Positions 13,256 to 24,209 are shown, numbered from the stretch's first letter. The stretch is DNA of 64,000 nt from Brachionus rotundiformis (GCA_016802295.1 JAESIW010000065.1:1312825-1376824), one strand, 5' to 3'. Numbers and translations are program-made. Notes: generated by a model not told the origin, from the sequence alone.

Positions 13256-14690
13256 TTTCCACTCAGCTAAAATCTTTCATTATTATTATTAGCATTTCTA
13301 TTTTAAAAAGTACTAATATTTTATTATAGAAATACATTTCTTTGGCAAAAGTGAAAAAATTCAGGTGAAAAAAATCATAAAATTTTATTTAAATAAAGGT
13401 TTGGTTAAATAGATAACTTTGTTATATCTACTAGTTGAAAAATTGGAACGGACTTTAAATAATTATGCAATAAGCGTCTATTTTTTGAAACAAAGAATTC
13501 GACTATTCTTTCTTAGTATATTTTTTTATTTAAAAACACAAATAACTCTAAGAGAAATTTGTAAAACTAGTTATATTTTGAGTTTTGTTTTTATATAAAT
13601 TCGAATTAGACTTTCACAGACAAAAAGTAAAGAGAGAGTAAATATTTTAAGAAATTCATTGTGAGAAAGCAAATAAAGTAGTATTCTAAAAACTGTTTTC
13701 AGTTTTTTAATAGATTAATATTATAATAAAAAAGATATATCAAATTTTTCAAAAAAATATGTTAAAGAAAACGTGACATGTTCAATTCAATAATTAGATT
13801 ATTATTTATTATTAAATTGAAAACATAACCTATTAATTTTTTTTCTTAATCATTTTTTACATAACTTTTTTCTATTTTTCTCAATTTATGTGAATATGTT
13901 TGTTTTTCTATTTAGTACTAAAAATAATTTCTTAGCTTCAACACCTTGACTTGGTTGTTTTTCACTTAATTATTTAAATGTTTTTTTGATAGAATTTTAA
14001 TATCAAGGACAACTAAATAACGAATAAATATTTTAAAATTAATATTGATTTTATCCTTTAAAATTCAAGTGAAATTTTGTGATTATTAAATTGGAAATTA
14101 ACTTACAAATTTTAATATTGTTAAGAAACAAATTTATAATTGTTTTTTAGTAAAATCATTAATAAAAATATACTTAGAAAAATCTTTAAACAACTGTTAC
14201 AAAATAAAATCATATATCACTTCATTTGGGGCCAATTTTAGCTATTTTTTTAATTTTCGGTTATTGCATAATAAAATAAAGAGAAAACCTCAACACTATT
14301 TTTATTAGTATTTGAAAAAGTGGCAAAAATATTTTCAAATAGATAAATATGAGTCTAGAAAAAACTAAATCCATACTAGATTAAGTTTGTCATTGTCCAA
14401 ACTTAAATTTTTGTGTACATAATTTTAGATGGCTTAGTCTTTTTATTTGGTTTTCTAAATAAATATCTTACTATTTTTTTACCAAACATCAAATGTTTTA
14501 ACAATTTTTCAAAAATAACTACCAAGCTAAATCAATAATAGCTTGCTTCATTGAGACAATAATTACTCCGAGTTTAATCTCTTCGCTACTATGGATACTG
14601 AAGATAAATAATAGTAAAAAAGAATAATTAATGAAATTAAAAAGATTAAAATAAAAATGAAGATTGATTTATGCACATTAAAAAGTCAAA
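13256..14690. other. Intergenic space between divergent fringe and RAB34
   Basis: AT-rich spacer that should hold two promoters. No RNA gene, repeat array or exon recognised. Confidence 0.5.
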
Positions 14691-16169
14691 ATGAATTGCA
14701 ATAAAAATTCAAATGAAAAAAAAATTGATTTCTTTCCTCAGCCTTTACATGCTGAGTCACCCTACTCAAATACAATAGATTTTGACCAAAGTGTAAGAGA
14801 ACACTCAAAAACTTTGAAATTCCACAAATCAAGACAAGAGTAAATTAAATTTGAATTTGATAAAAAAAAAATTAATTTGAGATCAGCTTGAGATCCAGCA
14901 AGGTAATTGTCATCGGAGGCCTGGGTTGTGGAAAGACTAGTCTTGTTCGGCGTTTTGTAAACAATTCATTTAATCAAGATTACAAATCAACTATTGGTGT
15001 CGATTTTGAAGTGGAACAATTTCTTATCCAAGATATGCAATTTAGTTTACAAATTTGGGACACTGCAGGACAAGAACGATTTAAATGTATTGCTTCAGGT
15101 AACTTCACTTTAGCCTTCAAAGTATAAAATCTCTAATTATGTTTCTTTAAGCCTACTATAGAGGTAATTTAACCAATTTAATTTAAGTCTTAAACAAAAG
15201 TTTTCCTAAAGGAGCTCAAAGCATAATAGTCGTTTTTGATTTAAATGAAAGTGAATCATTGTATAGTTCTGAAAAATGGCTATTCGAAGCTCTAAAAGTT
15301 ATAGAATACAACCAAAATACACCATTTATTTTTTTAGTTGGAACTAAAAAAGACTTATTGGTATTTTCAGCCTTAAAAATAAAGGTAAACTATTAATTTG
15401 TCATTTTAGAACGAAAAGCCAAATTTTTCCAAGAACAAAATCCATTCTGATGCTTCTAGTTTGGCAACGAGGCTCAATGCCGAGTATTGGCCGGTTTCAT
15501 CGTTAACAGGTTTCTTATTTTTTTTTTAAAAACTTTTCCAAAATTTTCCAAAAAAAGGAGAGAATGTTGACACTTTTTTCAGAAGAGTTGCAGCATTAAC
15601 ATTTAACCAATCGATAAAAAATGAAATTGAATTTTTGAGTTCCAAAGAAAAAATTCAAAAGAAAAAAATTGGTGAAAATTTTACCTTATGCAATGAAAAA
15701 TTAAGAAGTAATTTTCTTAAATATCTCCTGAATTGACATAATAGTAGAAATTCTCTTTATTATAAATTCTGGTTTATTTGTGCGATTTGAACCTATTACT
15801 TTAATAGTTTTCAAATATAACTCATTAAAAATTAATCTAAAAATAAATTTAAAAGAGGCAAAATTTTCTAATTATGATCAAAAAAATTTTTTTTTGATTG
15901 TGATAATTTGGCTGATAAAAGACTTTTTTTGAAAAAACTCAAATCAATTGAATAGTTTGCTAATATACATAGATAAATCTCTTAAAGAAATTTCACTTTT
16001 GTAAATATGATTTTTTTGTCAATAAACTGATTAATGGTTTTACCTTAAAAATCAACATATCTCTAATTATGTTTAAAAAGGCTTATTTATTTCATTATGA
16101 TACTAAAAAAAATTTCTTTTAGACCAGAGACAAGAAATCGATGTTTTCGGAGTAAATAAATGTTGTTGA
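14691..16169 (+). CDS. RAB34: Small GTPase Rab34/Rab36
   Basis: Rab GTPase; Rab34 acts at Golgi, lysosome-positioning and ciliary-vesicle steps in vertebrates. Seven exons: 14691-14839, 14887-15098 (or from 14893), 15152-15163, 15212-15360, 15410-15509, 15558-15707 and 16123-16169; joined 819 bp, 272 aa. The N-terminal extension (FFPQPLHAESPYSNTIDFDQ) is typical of Rab34. G motifs: GGLGCGKTSLV (P-loop), TIGVDFE (switch I), WDTAGQERFKCIAS (switch II), GTKKDL (G4), SSLTGENV. The last exon supplies the prenylation end NKCC. A 12-bp mini-exon encodes the YYR of switch II. Without the last exon the protein would end RSNFLKYLLN and lack its lipid anchor. Convergent with the gene at 16215. Confidence 0.93.
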
Positions 16170-16214
16170 ATTTTTTTGTTAAACCAATCTATTTAAATAA
16201 AATAAAATAAAAAT

Positions 16215-16799
16215 CTAATCTTCTTTTTTAATTTGATCATTTTTAAATTCTAATAAATTTTTTGTTTCATTCTCGTCTTCTTCATCATCAATAATGTCCT
16301 CAAATTCTTCAGCTGGAGCATTTTCGACGAGATCCTTTTTGAAAAGGACTCTTTTCTTGGTAATTTTGTGCTTCGATTTTATAAATTCATTTTCATTATC
16401 ACCTTCAATGCCTAAAATCTTTCTAGTATCTTCTTTTAGTTTTTCTCTCTCGGGAAAAAACTTAAACAATATTAATATTAACAAATAAATAAGTCCAAAT
16501 TGTATTATAAATAATTTTGACATGCTCTTATAATACTCTCGAACAAGGTGCATTAAGTAGCTTTTATGGCGATTGCTTTGAACCCCACCACCAATTATTT
16601 TCCCGCCAATGTTGATTCCTTGTTGTGAAGTTGTTTCCGAATAGAATTTAATTTTTCCAGGATCATCAGGATTCAGAAGCAAGTAAATATAGTAATAGCC
16701 TGTTACCGAGCCAATATGGATTATTGTGCTCAAAATAAATGATAACATGGAAACCTTCAATAAATGCATATATCTTTTTAATAAATTTATCTTGTCCAT
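16215..16799 (-). CDS. Uncharacterised two-pass membrane protein, 194 aa
   Basis: Single exon, ATG at 16799. Two hydrophobic segments: about residues 14-42 (VSMLSFILSTIIHIGSVTGY, then YYIYLLL) and 97-114 (LFIIQFGLIYLLILILFKFF). The loop between them has a Gly-rich stretch (INIGGKIIGGG) and the tail is charged and strongly acidic (FEDIIDDEEDENE). Both ends probably face the same side. I do not recognise the family. The stop is only 45 bp from the RAB34 stop on the other strand, so the two 3' ends overlap or abut. Confidence 0.7.
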   Translation of the reverse strand: MDKINLLKRYMHLLKVSMLSFILSTIIHIGSVTGYYYIYLLLNPDDPGKIKFYSETTSQQGINIGGKIIGGGVQSNRHKSYLMHLVREYYKSMSKLFIIQFGLIYLLILILFKFFPEREKLKEDTRKILGIEGDNENEFIKSKHKITKKRVLFKKDLVENAPAEEFEDIIDDEEDENETKNLLEFKNDQIKKED

Positions 16800-17445
16800 G
16801 CTAGTGAATTTCGTTCTAAATTCTTTTCTAAATTTTTAGTTTTTTAATTAAAAAAATATATATTCATTTCTACTTGAAGTGAAAATCTTTTTTTTTTCAG
16901 TGATGTTCTTTTTTTCCGAGTTTCTACGCTTCAAAATACGTCTCTTTTTTGATAAATGGGATGCTAAAACTGCAATCATATTGTCTAAAAGTTTTAAATT
17001 TTGATTTGATTAGGTTTAAAAATTATATTTTAAATAAGTTCTAATAAAGCAATAATGAAATTTCTGAAACAAAATTTTTCTTTAGTATTGATTTTTACTG
17101 TAGAGTAAAACATTGATTTAAAGGTTTTAATGTTTTAAGCTCATATTTTATTTAAATAATTATATAAATTGTTTTTCTCGTTAGAATCAGTATAAATGGC
17201 AAAAATGTTTGGTGCTTTTTTGTTTTAATGGGACTAATGAAACAACAAAAAAGAAAAAATTTCAGTATCAATTTCCTTAAAATTTAGCAAAATAAATTTA
17301 TTAAAAAGTTTTTTTTTCGATCTTTATTTGACAAGAAATAATGATGGAAAAATTTTATTAATTCAAGAAAAGTATTAAATTTTGACATTTTTGTCACATA
17401 AATCCTTAGAGTTTTAAAATTTTTAAAACCATTATCTAAAAAATT
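16800..17445. other. Intergenic
   Basis: Upstream region of the 16215 gene. AT-rich, nothing recognised before the tRNA. Confidence 0.4.
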
Positions 17446-17517
17446 AGGTCCCACCGAGACTCGAACTCGGATCGCTAGATTCAGAGTCTAGAGTGCTAAC
17501 CATTACACCATGGAACC
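17446..17517 (-). tRNA. tRNA-Gln (anticodon CTG)
   Basis: A 72-nt cloverleaf. Acceptor GGTTCCA pairs with TGGGACC (one G-U) with discriminator U73, typical of Gln. The anticodon stem CTAGA/TCTAG encloses loop CTCTGAA, giving anticodon CTG. A-box-like TGGTGTAATGGTTAGCA and B box GAGTTCGAGTC are intact. No intron. Immediately 3' is AT-rich sequence. Confidence 0.95.
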
Positions 17518-17915
17518 TTGCTTGATTCGAACTGTTTTAAACACTTACTTAAACATTACTTTTTCTTAACTAGATTTCGATATGTTTTCAATTTATTATT
17601 TAAAATAAAATATTTGGAGTTTGAGTTAAGTGATAATTAAAACAATTTTTAAAATTTATTTTTTTAAAAATCAAATAAAAAAATTAATTTTAACTCATTT
17701 AATCTGATTATTTATTTAATAATTAAATTTTATTCATTTTTTTATAAATACAATTATAAATTATTCTTCTAAAAAATAAAAACTTTACTAATCTTATATT
17801 CGACTCATCGAAACTCATAATTGCCCGTACTATTTTCCTTTATGTGATTAAGACTCAAACTTTGAAATCTTAAAAAAGAATATATGAATTTTTAAGCAAA
17901 ATTTAGTGTTTTTTA
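17518..17915. other. Intergenic, 5' flank of tRNA-Gln and 3' flank of GID4
   Basis: AT-rich. Nothing beyond expected flanking signals. Confidence 0.4.
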
Positions 17916-18644
17916 TTACTGCTCGGATGAACGATGATAATAAAAGCCATCTATTGTAGATGTTGATTTTTGAAAGCAAATATAATAAAACCCGGCAAAG
18001 CTGGCTCCAGTTATATCTTTGATGGTATGATCAGGTACCAGGAACAACTCCTTTAATATCAGAAATTCAAATTCGTTTAAAATTATGTTGTCTTTTTTTT
18101 ATTATTCAAGTAAAGATACTCACCTTCCACCTCATAAAAACACAGTCTGAATCCTTAATTTGTTCATAATCAAAGTCGTCATTGTTAAATGTTTTTGCAT
18201 AACTAGCAAATGAATTAAATTTGTTCTTTAAAATAAATTAAAATAAATACATTTCTTTTTGAAGACAAAAAAGATTACCCAATGTTTTCTGTCGACTTCT
18301 TCGTCGGCGTCCCATTTCCTGGTCAAAAAAGGATGCTTTTCACTAATGATCTCCGCGTCAAAAAAGGTAGTTAGAGTGGGGTATTCTTCGGTTAGTCCTT
18401 TTATTTTTAAGAAACCACATAGATAAGAATTTTCTATATCAACATGCTGATTAAAGAGAATTAAAAAATTTATTTCAATTTAAATGTAATTTATTACTTG
18501 GAGAATAACTTCGACGTCATAAGAACTTCCTTTACTTTTTTGGTAACCAACAAATTTCGATCCATTGTAAAGAATGGTTCGATAACAACCGATTGTTTTG
18601 TTGCTTTCTGGTATCAATGGTTCAATTATTGTTTTAGAAGGCAT
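17916..18644 (-). CDS. GID4: GID4 substrate receptor of the GID/CTLH ubiquitin ligase
   Basis: GID4 (yeast Vid24) is the beta-barrel receptor of the GID/CTLH E3 that binds Pro/N-degron substrates. Four exons, all phase 0: 18498-18644, 18279-18446, 18124-18225 and 17916-18050; 552 bp, 183 aa. Exons are short but the match is near-continuous: YQKSKGSSYDVEVILQ, HVDIENSYLCGFLKIKGLTE, EYPTLTTFFDAEIIS, HPFLTRKWDADEEVDRKHW, FNNDDFDYEQIKDSD, LVPDHTIKDITGASFAGFYY. Only the barrel is encoded; the long disordered N-terminus of vertebrate GID4 is absent or in an unseen upstream exon. The C-terminus ends early, at YYHRSSEQ. Head-to-head with NIF3L1. Confidence 0.95.
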
Positions 18645-18857
18645 TGAAAGTTGTGAGCAATTTTTCTAGATTTTTTTCGTATTTTCCAATCAAATTGATT
18701 ATTATTTAAATAATTATTATTTATTTATTTGAAAAGAATTTGAATTTTGTAAAATTAAGTAGAAATATAATGCAAATTTTTGGTTCTAAATGTTCTAATT
18801 TCAAATGCGCCTTTAATTAACATTTTAATGTATTTTATTCAGTATTAAATTGTCTGT
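18645..18857. promoter_or_regulatory. Bidirectional promoter region GID4/NIF3L1
   Basis: The two start codons are divergent and 213 bp apart, so both transcripts must initiate here. No TATA box stands out. Confidence 0.55.
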
Positions 18858-20615
18858 ATGTTGGGTTTAGTTTTAAAAAACGCTTGCAAAATTGACAAAT
18901 TTTATTTGGCTAAGCAAAAATATTCTTTAAACTTTATAAGAAACAACATGGATCTAAGATTAGTTTGTAAAAGATTAAATGAGTATGCCAATCTTGGCAC
19001 TGCTTGTGATTGGGATAATGTAGGTCTTTTGGTTGAACCATCGGAGCCTCTTTTGGTCAAAAAAATGTTCTTGACAAACGACTTGACCGAGCCAGTACTG
19101 GATGAAGCAATCAAAAAAGAAATTAATCTCATTGTAAGCTATCATCCAGCGATTTTTAGGCCTTTAAAAAAACTCACTCAATCAGAGTGGAAAGAGCGAT
19201 CAATTGTAAAATGTATAGAAAACAAGATCGCTATTTACTCACCGCACACAAGTTGGGATTCAATCGAAGGTGGAATTAACGATTGGATTTTAAGCGCTTT
19301 TGGTAAATTAAAAGCCTGTTTGTTGGAAAAAAATAAATATTATTTCAGAGACTCGAAAAATTGAGCCTGTTGAGTCAATTCCATGTCTTTCACATCCATC
19401 AGGATTTAGTAAAAATGTCAAAATAAATATCGGTTCTGATCTCAAGGACATTTTGGTAAAGAGAATTACTCTAAATGATAATATCAAATATCTTGGAGCT
19501 AAAAAGTAGGAAAATATGAAAATCAAGATTTTTTCTCTAATTAAATTTAGGTTAGACGAAACTTCTGATTACTTTGAATTAGAATTTTTGACAAGTCCTA
19601 AAGGAATAGGGGTTTTAATGGAATCGATTCGGTCAGTAAATGATTCAAATTTGGATGCCTTTAACACTTTACGAGTTACAAATATGGAAAAGGTAAATTC
19701 AAAAAATCTGTATTATTTAATTATTTATTAGTAGCGATAATAGAAAATTATAACTTCTAAATATGAAAAAAATTCAAAATACAAATAATTTAATTTATCA
19801 TTTGGAAATAATTCTTGATTTTTAGAGGATAATTAAAAAAAAATCAAAAACAGAATAAATAAACAAATTAATTAAAATTTTTGGTAATATATCAAATTAT
19901 ATATAATTAATCAAAATGATAAGTAGACATTTAAAAAATTTAAGTAATAGATACTGTTCAAGATTTAAATAATATAAAAATACAAAGTTAATATTTTATT
20001 AATTTTTAATACATTTGAAGCCATTGATGAAAAATTCTGGTCTTGGTAGAATTGGATATCTATCCAAGCCTCTAAAACTCAAAGATATTGTCGAAAAAGT
20101 AAAATCACATTTCCAAATGAAAACAATTCGATTAGCTCTTGCAAATGATAAATCGTTAGGTATTTTTAAACAATATACATTTAAAGTATAAAACGTACTG
20201 AAATGATAATACAATATTTTTGTTTTATTATTCATAAGTTAGAATTATTTTTTAATTGTTAATATTTATTGTTTTATACTCAATACTTTAATCCATTTGA
20301 AACAAAATATAAGAGAACAAATAAATTCTTCGTTAAGATGGTGAAATAAAAACAATTGCTGTGGGAGCAGGATCCGGAAGCAAATTGCTTAATAACGCTA
20401 ATGTTGATTTAATAATTACTGGTGAATTTTCTCATCATGAAATTTTGCATGAGACTCATCGGGGAGTTTCGGTCATAGTAACTGACCATTCAAACAATGA
20501 AAGAGGTTACCGGGAATTTTTCAAAATGCAATTCTCTAGATTACTCAAACAATATAACGAAAACGTAGAAATTCTTATCTCTGAAGTCGACAGAGATCCT
20601 CTAGAATATCTATAA
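18858..20615 (+). CDS. NIF3L1: NIF3-like protein 1 (NGG1-interacting factor 3 family)
   Basis: Conserved DUF34/NIF3 metal-binding protein; biochemical role uncertain, proposed in metabolite repair or GTP cyclohydrolase-like chemistry. Five exons: 18858-19302, 19349-19505, 19551-19692, 20021-20159 and 20338-20615; 1161 bp, 386 aa (human about 377). Conserved blocks: WDNVGLLVEP, LIVSYHPAIFRPLKKLT, IYSPHTSWDSIEGGINDW, IKTIAVGAGSGSKLL, DLIITGEFSHHEILH and VTDHSNNERG; these include the His and Glu metal ligands of the family. The extra N-terminal ~30 residues before MDLRLVCKRLNEYA could be a mitochondrial presequence, or the second Met at 18948 could be used. Confidence 0.94.
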
Positions 20616-21108
20616 ACTAAACAAGAATACCAAAAATTAAGTTCCTGATTGAATTTAACCGATCATACTCAGAAAAAAACTTTTTAAAATAGATTTTTGA
20701 GTATTTTTAATTAAAAATTTTTTACAGAAGCATATTTTTTTGAAAATTATTCAATGCTTGAGTTAATTTTATTATGTGAAAATTCTGCAAAAATATTATA
20801 ACAGCAGAATAATGTAAAATGCTTGAATAATGTTCATCATGGTTATTTATTCATTTAAATACGTCTCTGCATTAAATTTAATATTTTAAAATACCTAATT
20901 CTTTTTTTTTTATTAAATGAGCACAGTCATTACAATTTAATCACCAACTGCAATTTTCCAATAAAGATTTACCAAAACAAAAAGACACTTTTGTTTCATC
21001 ATATCTTATAAAATACATATATATTTATATAAAATTTCCCAAGCTTTAAATTAAATATTTATTTTTTTTCATTTTTATTCAAAATTTCTGATTGTTGTCA
21101 AGCAATCA
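20616..21108. other. Intergenic
   Basis: AT-rich spacer before the RING-like gene. Nothing recognised. Confidence 0.4.
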
Positions 21109-22818
21109 ATGATTTCAAAATTTCAAATATACAACGAAATTCTAAATTGTTTTAAATGCGAAAAATTTAGTCATAACCTTTTAGCCCTACCATGTCTTCA
21201 TTTTGTGTGCTCAGACTGTATTAGCTCCCAAAAAGTAAAAATAGTTTATCATTGTAAAAAATGGAAAATTTTTTTCAATCACGAAATAAATTCACCAACT
21301 TGTTTCAGAAAATCAAACCAATTTTACCAACAATTTATGCGATCTAAACAAAAAAATTGGCTCAACAATTTGGAACTTATATTTCTATCAATTCACAATT
21401 CGAATGACAATTTTTTTGATCAAATTACCAAAAATTTTCAGTGCAATTTCTGTACTACTGTTACAGGAAAAATCAGCATTGACTATTCTGGCAATCTCAT
21501 ATGCCAATCATGCTTTCAGTCCTCGAATTTAACTCTGAATGATTCAAATATTAAGACTAACAAAATCATATCTGATATATTTGAATATTTCAGGCAAATT
21601 TTAAAATATAGAATGGAAAAGTTATTTTCTGAGGTGGAATTAATTTTCATTCGCATCGATTCAAAACTTGGTAAAGAAGTCTCTCGGATATCTGATGAAA
21701 AATTTGTCAGTGATTTTGATTTTAATGAAGAGAAAACGATTTTAGATACAGCTAAAGCAATTGATTTAGGTCGAAGTAGCTTAATTGAACAAGTTGAATT
21801 TAAAAAATCATTATCTCTTAAATCCCTAGAAGCTGAATACAAAAATATCATTTTTAAAGAGTGTAAAACCTCGTTGTTCTCGGTTCAGATAATTGGTAAT
21901 TTTAAAAATATTGCCTCATTAGTCAACAGAGTAAAATTTGTTCATTTTTATCCAAAATTTTCTTCTTTTAAAAATTTTATTCAATTTGAAAATAATCAAG
22001 TTAACTGGACTCCACTTAATAAGATGCTAGATTTTTTTTCACCAATTTATCTTAATCGTTTTCTTTGTATTTTTTTAACTAATTTTGATTATCAATTTAA
22101 ATATGAGTTGATACTAAGGAGCCCGATTACTGACCAAGACTTCAGCCTTTACCAATTTGAAAATCAGCTTAAGCTAGAATATTTCCGGATAGATTATAAG
22201 TTTAATCGAATCGGATTTCTATTTGAAATTAAATACGATCGTAAATATATTATAAAAATTTACGATCTTTATGGTTCGAAGCTTTTGTGTTGGAGATTTT
22301 TCGATTTTTACATCGATAATTTTTTGTTTGATGAAAAAAATATAGTGACATGGAATCTGAGTTTTTCGCCTAGCCTAAATGCCTTTGATGAGCACCTTCA
22401 AAAGTTGGAAGATATTAGGTTGCATGAAGATTTAAGCGATATGTTTTATTATTTGGCCGATTGTGATGAGAATTTTTTTTATTTAAATAGTCACAATCAA
22501 ATAGGGAAAGTAAATAAGAAAAGTGGAAATTTGGTAAAAAATTTTAATTGGCTTGATATGGAAAATTTTTCAAATGACGAAATTGGGAGGCCTCTGCACG
22601 TACCTAGCGAGTATTTGAACATAAAAATTGACCGAGAATTTATGGTTGTTACCACCTATTCAAAAATTTATATTTTTGACAAAAATAAATTTGAATTGTT
22701 GTCAGAAAATAAACTTTTTTTAATTAAAAACAACAATTGGTCAATACCTAATAAAATTTATTTTACAAAAGATGGTTATTTAGCTTTTTTTGATCAAAAT
22801 AACATCACTTTTATCTAA
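21109..22818 (+). CDS. RING/B-box-like (TRIM-like) protein, intronless, 569 aa
   Basis: Single exon. The N-terminus has a RING-like pattern: Cys14-x2-Cys17, then LPCLHFVCSDC (Cys29-x-His31-x2-Cys34-x2-Cys37); the last zinc pair is split (Cys near 49 and 64) instead of a tight CPxC, so the RING is atypical. A second Cys4 knuckle near residues 110-133 (FQCNFC ... LICQSCF) sits where a TRIM B-box would be. A helical, probably coiled-coil stretch follows (about 150-250), then a Phe/Tyr-rich C-terminal half of short beta-like segments that may be a propeller. Architecture resembles TRIM-type E3 ligases; function is inferred. Intronless structure contrasts with its neighbours and suits a retrocopy or a lineage-expanded family. 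Its stop is 28 bp from that of the next gene, convergent. Confidence 0.75.
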   Translation: MISKFQIYNEILNCFKCEKFSHNLLALPCLHFVCSDCISSQKVKIVYHCKKWKIFFNHEINSPTCFRKSNQFYQQFMRSKQKNWLNNLELIFLSIHNSNDNFFDQITKNFQCNFCTTVTGKISIDYSGNLICQSCFQSSNLTLNDSNIKTNKIISDIFEYFRQILKYRMEKLFSEVELIFIRIDSKLGKEVSRISDEKFVSDFDFNEEKTILDTAKAIDLGRSSLIEQVEFKKSLSLKSLEAEYKNIIFKECKTSLFSVQIIGNFKNIASLVNRVKFVHFYPKFSSFKNFIQFENNQVNWTPLNKMLDFFSPIYLNRFLCIFLTNFDYQFKYELILRSPITDQDFSLYQFENQLKLEYFRIDYKFNRIGFLFEIKYDRKYIIKIYDLYGSKLLCWRFFDFYIDNFLFDEKNIVTWNLSFSPSLNAFDEHLQKLEDIRLHEDLSDMFYYLADCDENFFYLNSHNQIGKVNKKSGNLVKNFNWLDMENFSNDEIGRPLHVPSEYLNIKIDREFMVVTTYSKIYIFDKNKFELLSENKLFLIKNNNWSIPNKIYFTKDGYLAFFDQNNITFI

Positions 22819-22845
22819 TAAAAATGATCTTGATTTACTTTTTTT

Positions 22846-23309
22846 TTACAAATAATGAACTGCTTTTTTTCTGCGACAGCATGGATCATCTTCAATTCTT
22901 GTTTCAGAACAGACAAATAAAGGCACATCATAATGATGAAATTGTTGTCTTACTATAATAGGCTGTCTGATAAAAACTGGTTGTGGCACAGGAACTGGAA
23001 CAGGACATCTTACCTGAATTGGAACTCCAACAGGTCGTTCAATTGGTATGCCAACTGGAAAAGGACTTGGTACTGGTACTGGACAACCAACTGTTCTTTC
23101 ACAAACCACTTTTTATCATAGATTTCGATTAAAAATTATTCCATTATTCTAAATTATTAATTTACTTGGTTGAAGTATTGGAACATGGTTAGTCTCGGTT
23201 GTGTGAGTGTGAGAGTAAGTATGTGAATTTATATCAAAATCTGCATTTAAAAAGGAAAATTTATTACAAAATTTGATTGTCTTACTTAAATAATACCTTG
23301 GTCGAACAT
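22846..23309 (-). CDS. Proline/valine (PVPV)-rich small protein, 116 aa
   Basis: Three exons: 23297-23309 (13 bp, MFDQ plus one base), 23166-23240 and 22846-23108; 351 bp. Protein has a His/Thr-rich start (HTYSHTHTTE), then VGCPVPVPSPFPVGIPIERP and related short Pro-Val/Pro-Ile repeats with regular Cys, ending DDPCCRRKKAVHYL. No signal peptide or known domain. Such repeats occur in structural or cuticle-like proteins, but that is inference. A TATA box (TATAAAAAG) is at 23382-23390 on the minus strand, about 70 bp before the ATG. First member of the biased-composition gene cluster. Confidence 0.75.
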
Positions 23310-23381
23310 GATGATCGTTTAGTTTTTATCGTTTGGTTTTGGCTAAATCAGTTTTGATTGAGAATAATTGTGATTTTTAAG

Positions 23382-23390
23382 CTTTTTATA
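23382..23390 (-). promoter_or_regulatory. TATA box of the PVPV gene
   Basis: GGTATAAAAAGC on the minus strand, 73 bp upstream of the ATG, spaced to give a roughly 40-nt 5' UTR. Confidence 0.6.
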
Positions 23391-24018
23391 CCAACTGATA
23401 TATTTTATATTATAAAATATTTGGTTTGTATAAACCGATTTGTTGATCAAGTTTAAATGTTTACTAGAATAGATAAATTTTTTGTCAAGTTGTGTAAATT
23501 TATTTATAAATTTTCTATTTGTTTATTTCAATTTCTTAAAATATTAAAGGTATTTTTGTTTTAATTTTGAAATTTAGATTTTTTTAATTATCTGATTAAA
23601 AAATAATTAATAGATAAATCACTTCTGATATCAATTATTTTAATGCTAAATAAAACTATGTTCATATTTATGAAAAATGAAAAAATAGAATGTTTTTTAT
23701 TACATAATGATAATTTTACGTTTAATATAACTCAAAGATTTTGTTCCACCAATTTAACTAACAGTTTTTCTTTTAAACTAAAATTAATTTGATCAAAAAT
23801 AATAATGAATATAAATTGTATTTCTTCGAATATTGTAGAATTTTACACAATTCAAAATTTATTTTTAACGAAATTAATTTTTACAACTGAGTGTTCAAAT
23901 TAAATTTAATTGCTATTAAAAAAAAGAATAAAGTACTCGTTTCCGAATTCAATTCAAACTTTGTTCAATTTTTGGCAATTCTTCATCTTGAAAATTAATA
24001 ATAAATTTAATCGAAACA

Positions 24019-24209
24019 ATGATTTTTTCTAATTCGTGTATGCAAATATCAGGTAAGATCACATATTTTTTTAATTTTATAATCTCTTTACTTTTTTTAT
24101 ACCAGTTTCAACTTGTTTATGTTGTGAAATAGTAATCAACAATTGTTATCCTACGTGTTGCTACATCACGTGCACCACCGTCTATCCAGTTGTTATACCG
24201 ATGTTTTAA
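24019..24209 (+). CDS. Small Cys-rich peptide gene, 45 aa
   Basis: Two exons, 24019-24052 and 24106-24209, joined 138 bp with correct GTAAGA/CCAG splice sites and a 53-bp intron. The peptide MIFSNSCMQISVSTCLCCEI continues with paired cysteines (CLCC, CYPTCCYITC) and ends YPVVIPMF. There are eight Cys in 45 residues and no cleavable signal peptide is clear. Too short for a family match. It is flanked by the PVPV-rich and Phe/Asn-rich genes and looks like part of the same accessory cluster. An AATAAA lies at about 24414. Confidence 0.6.
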
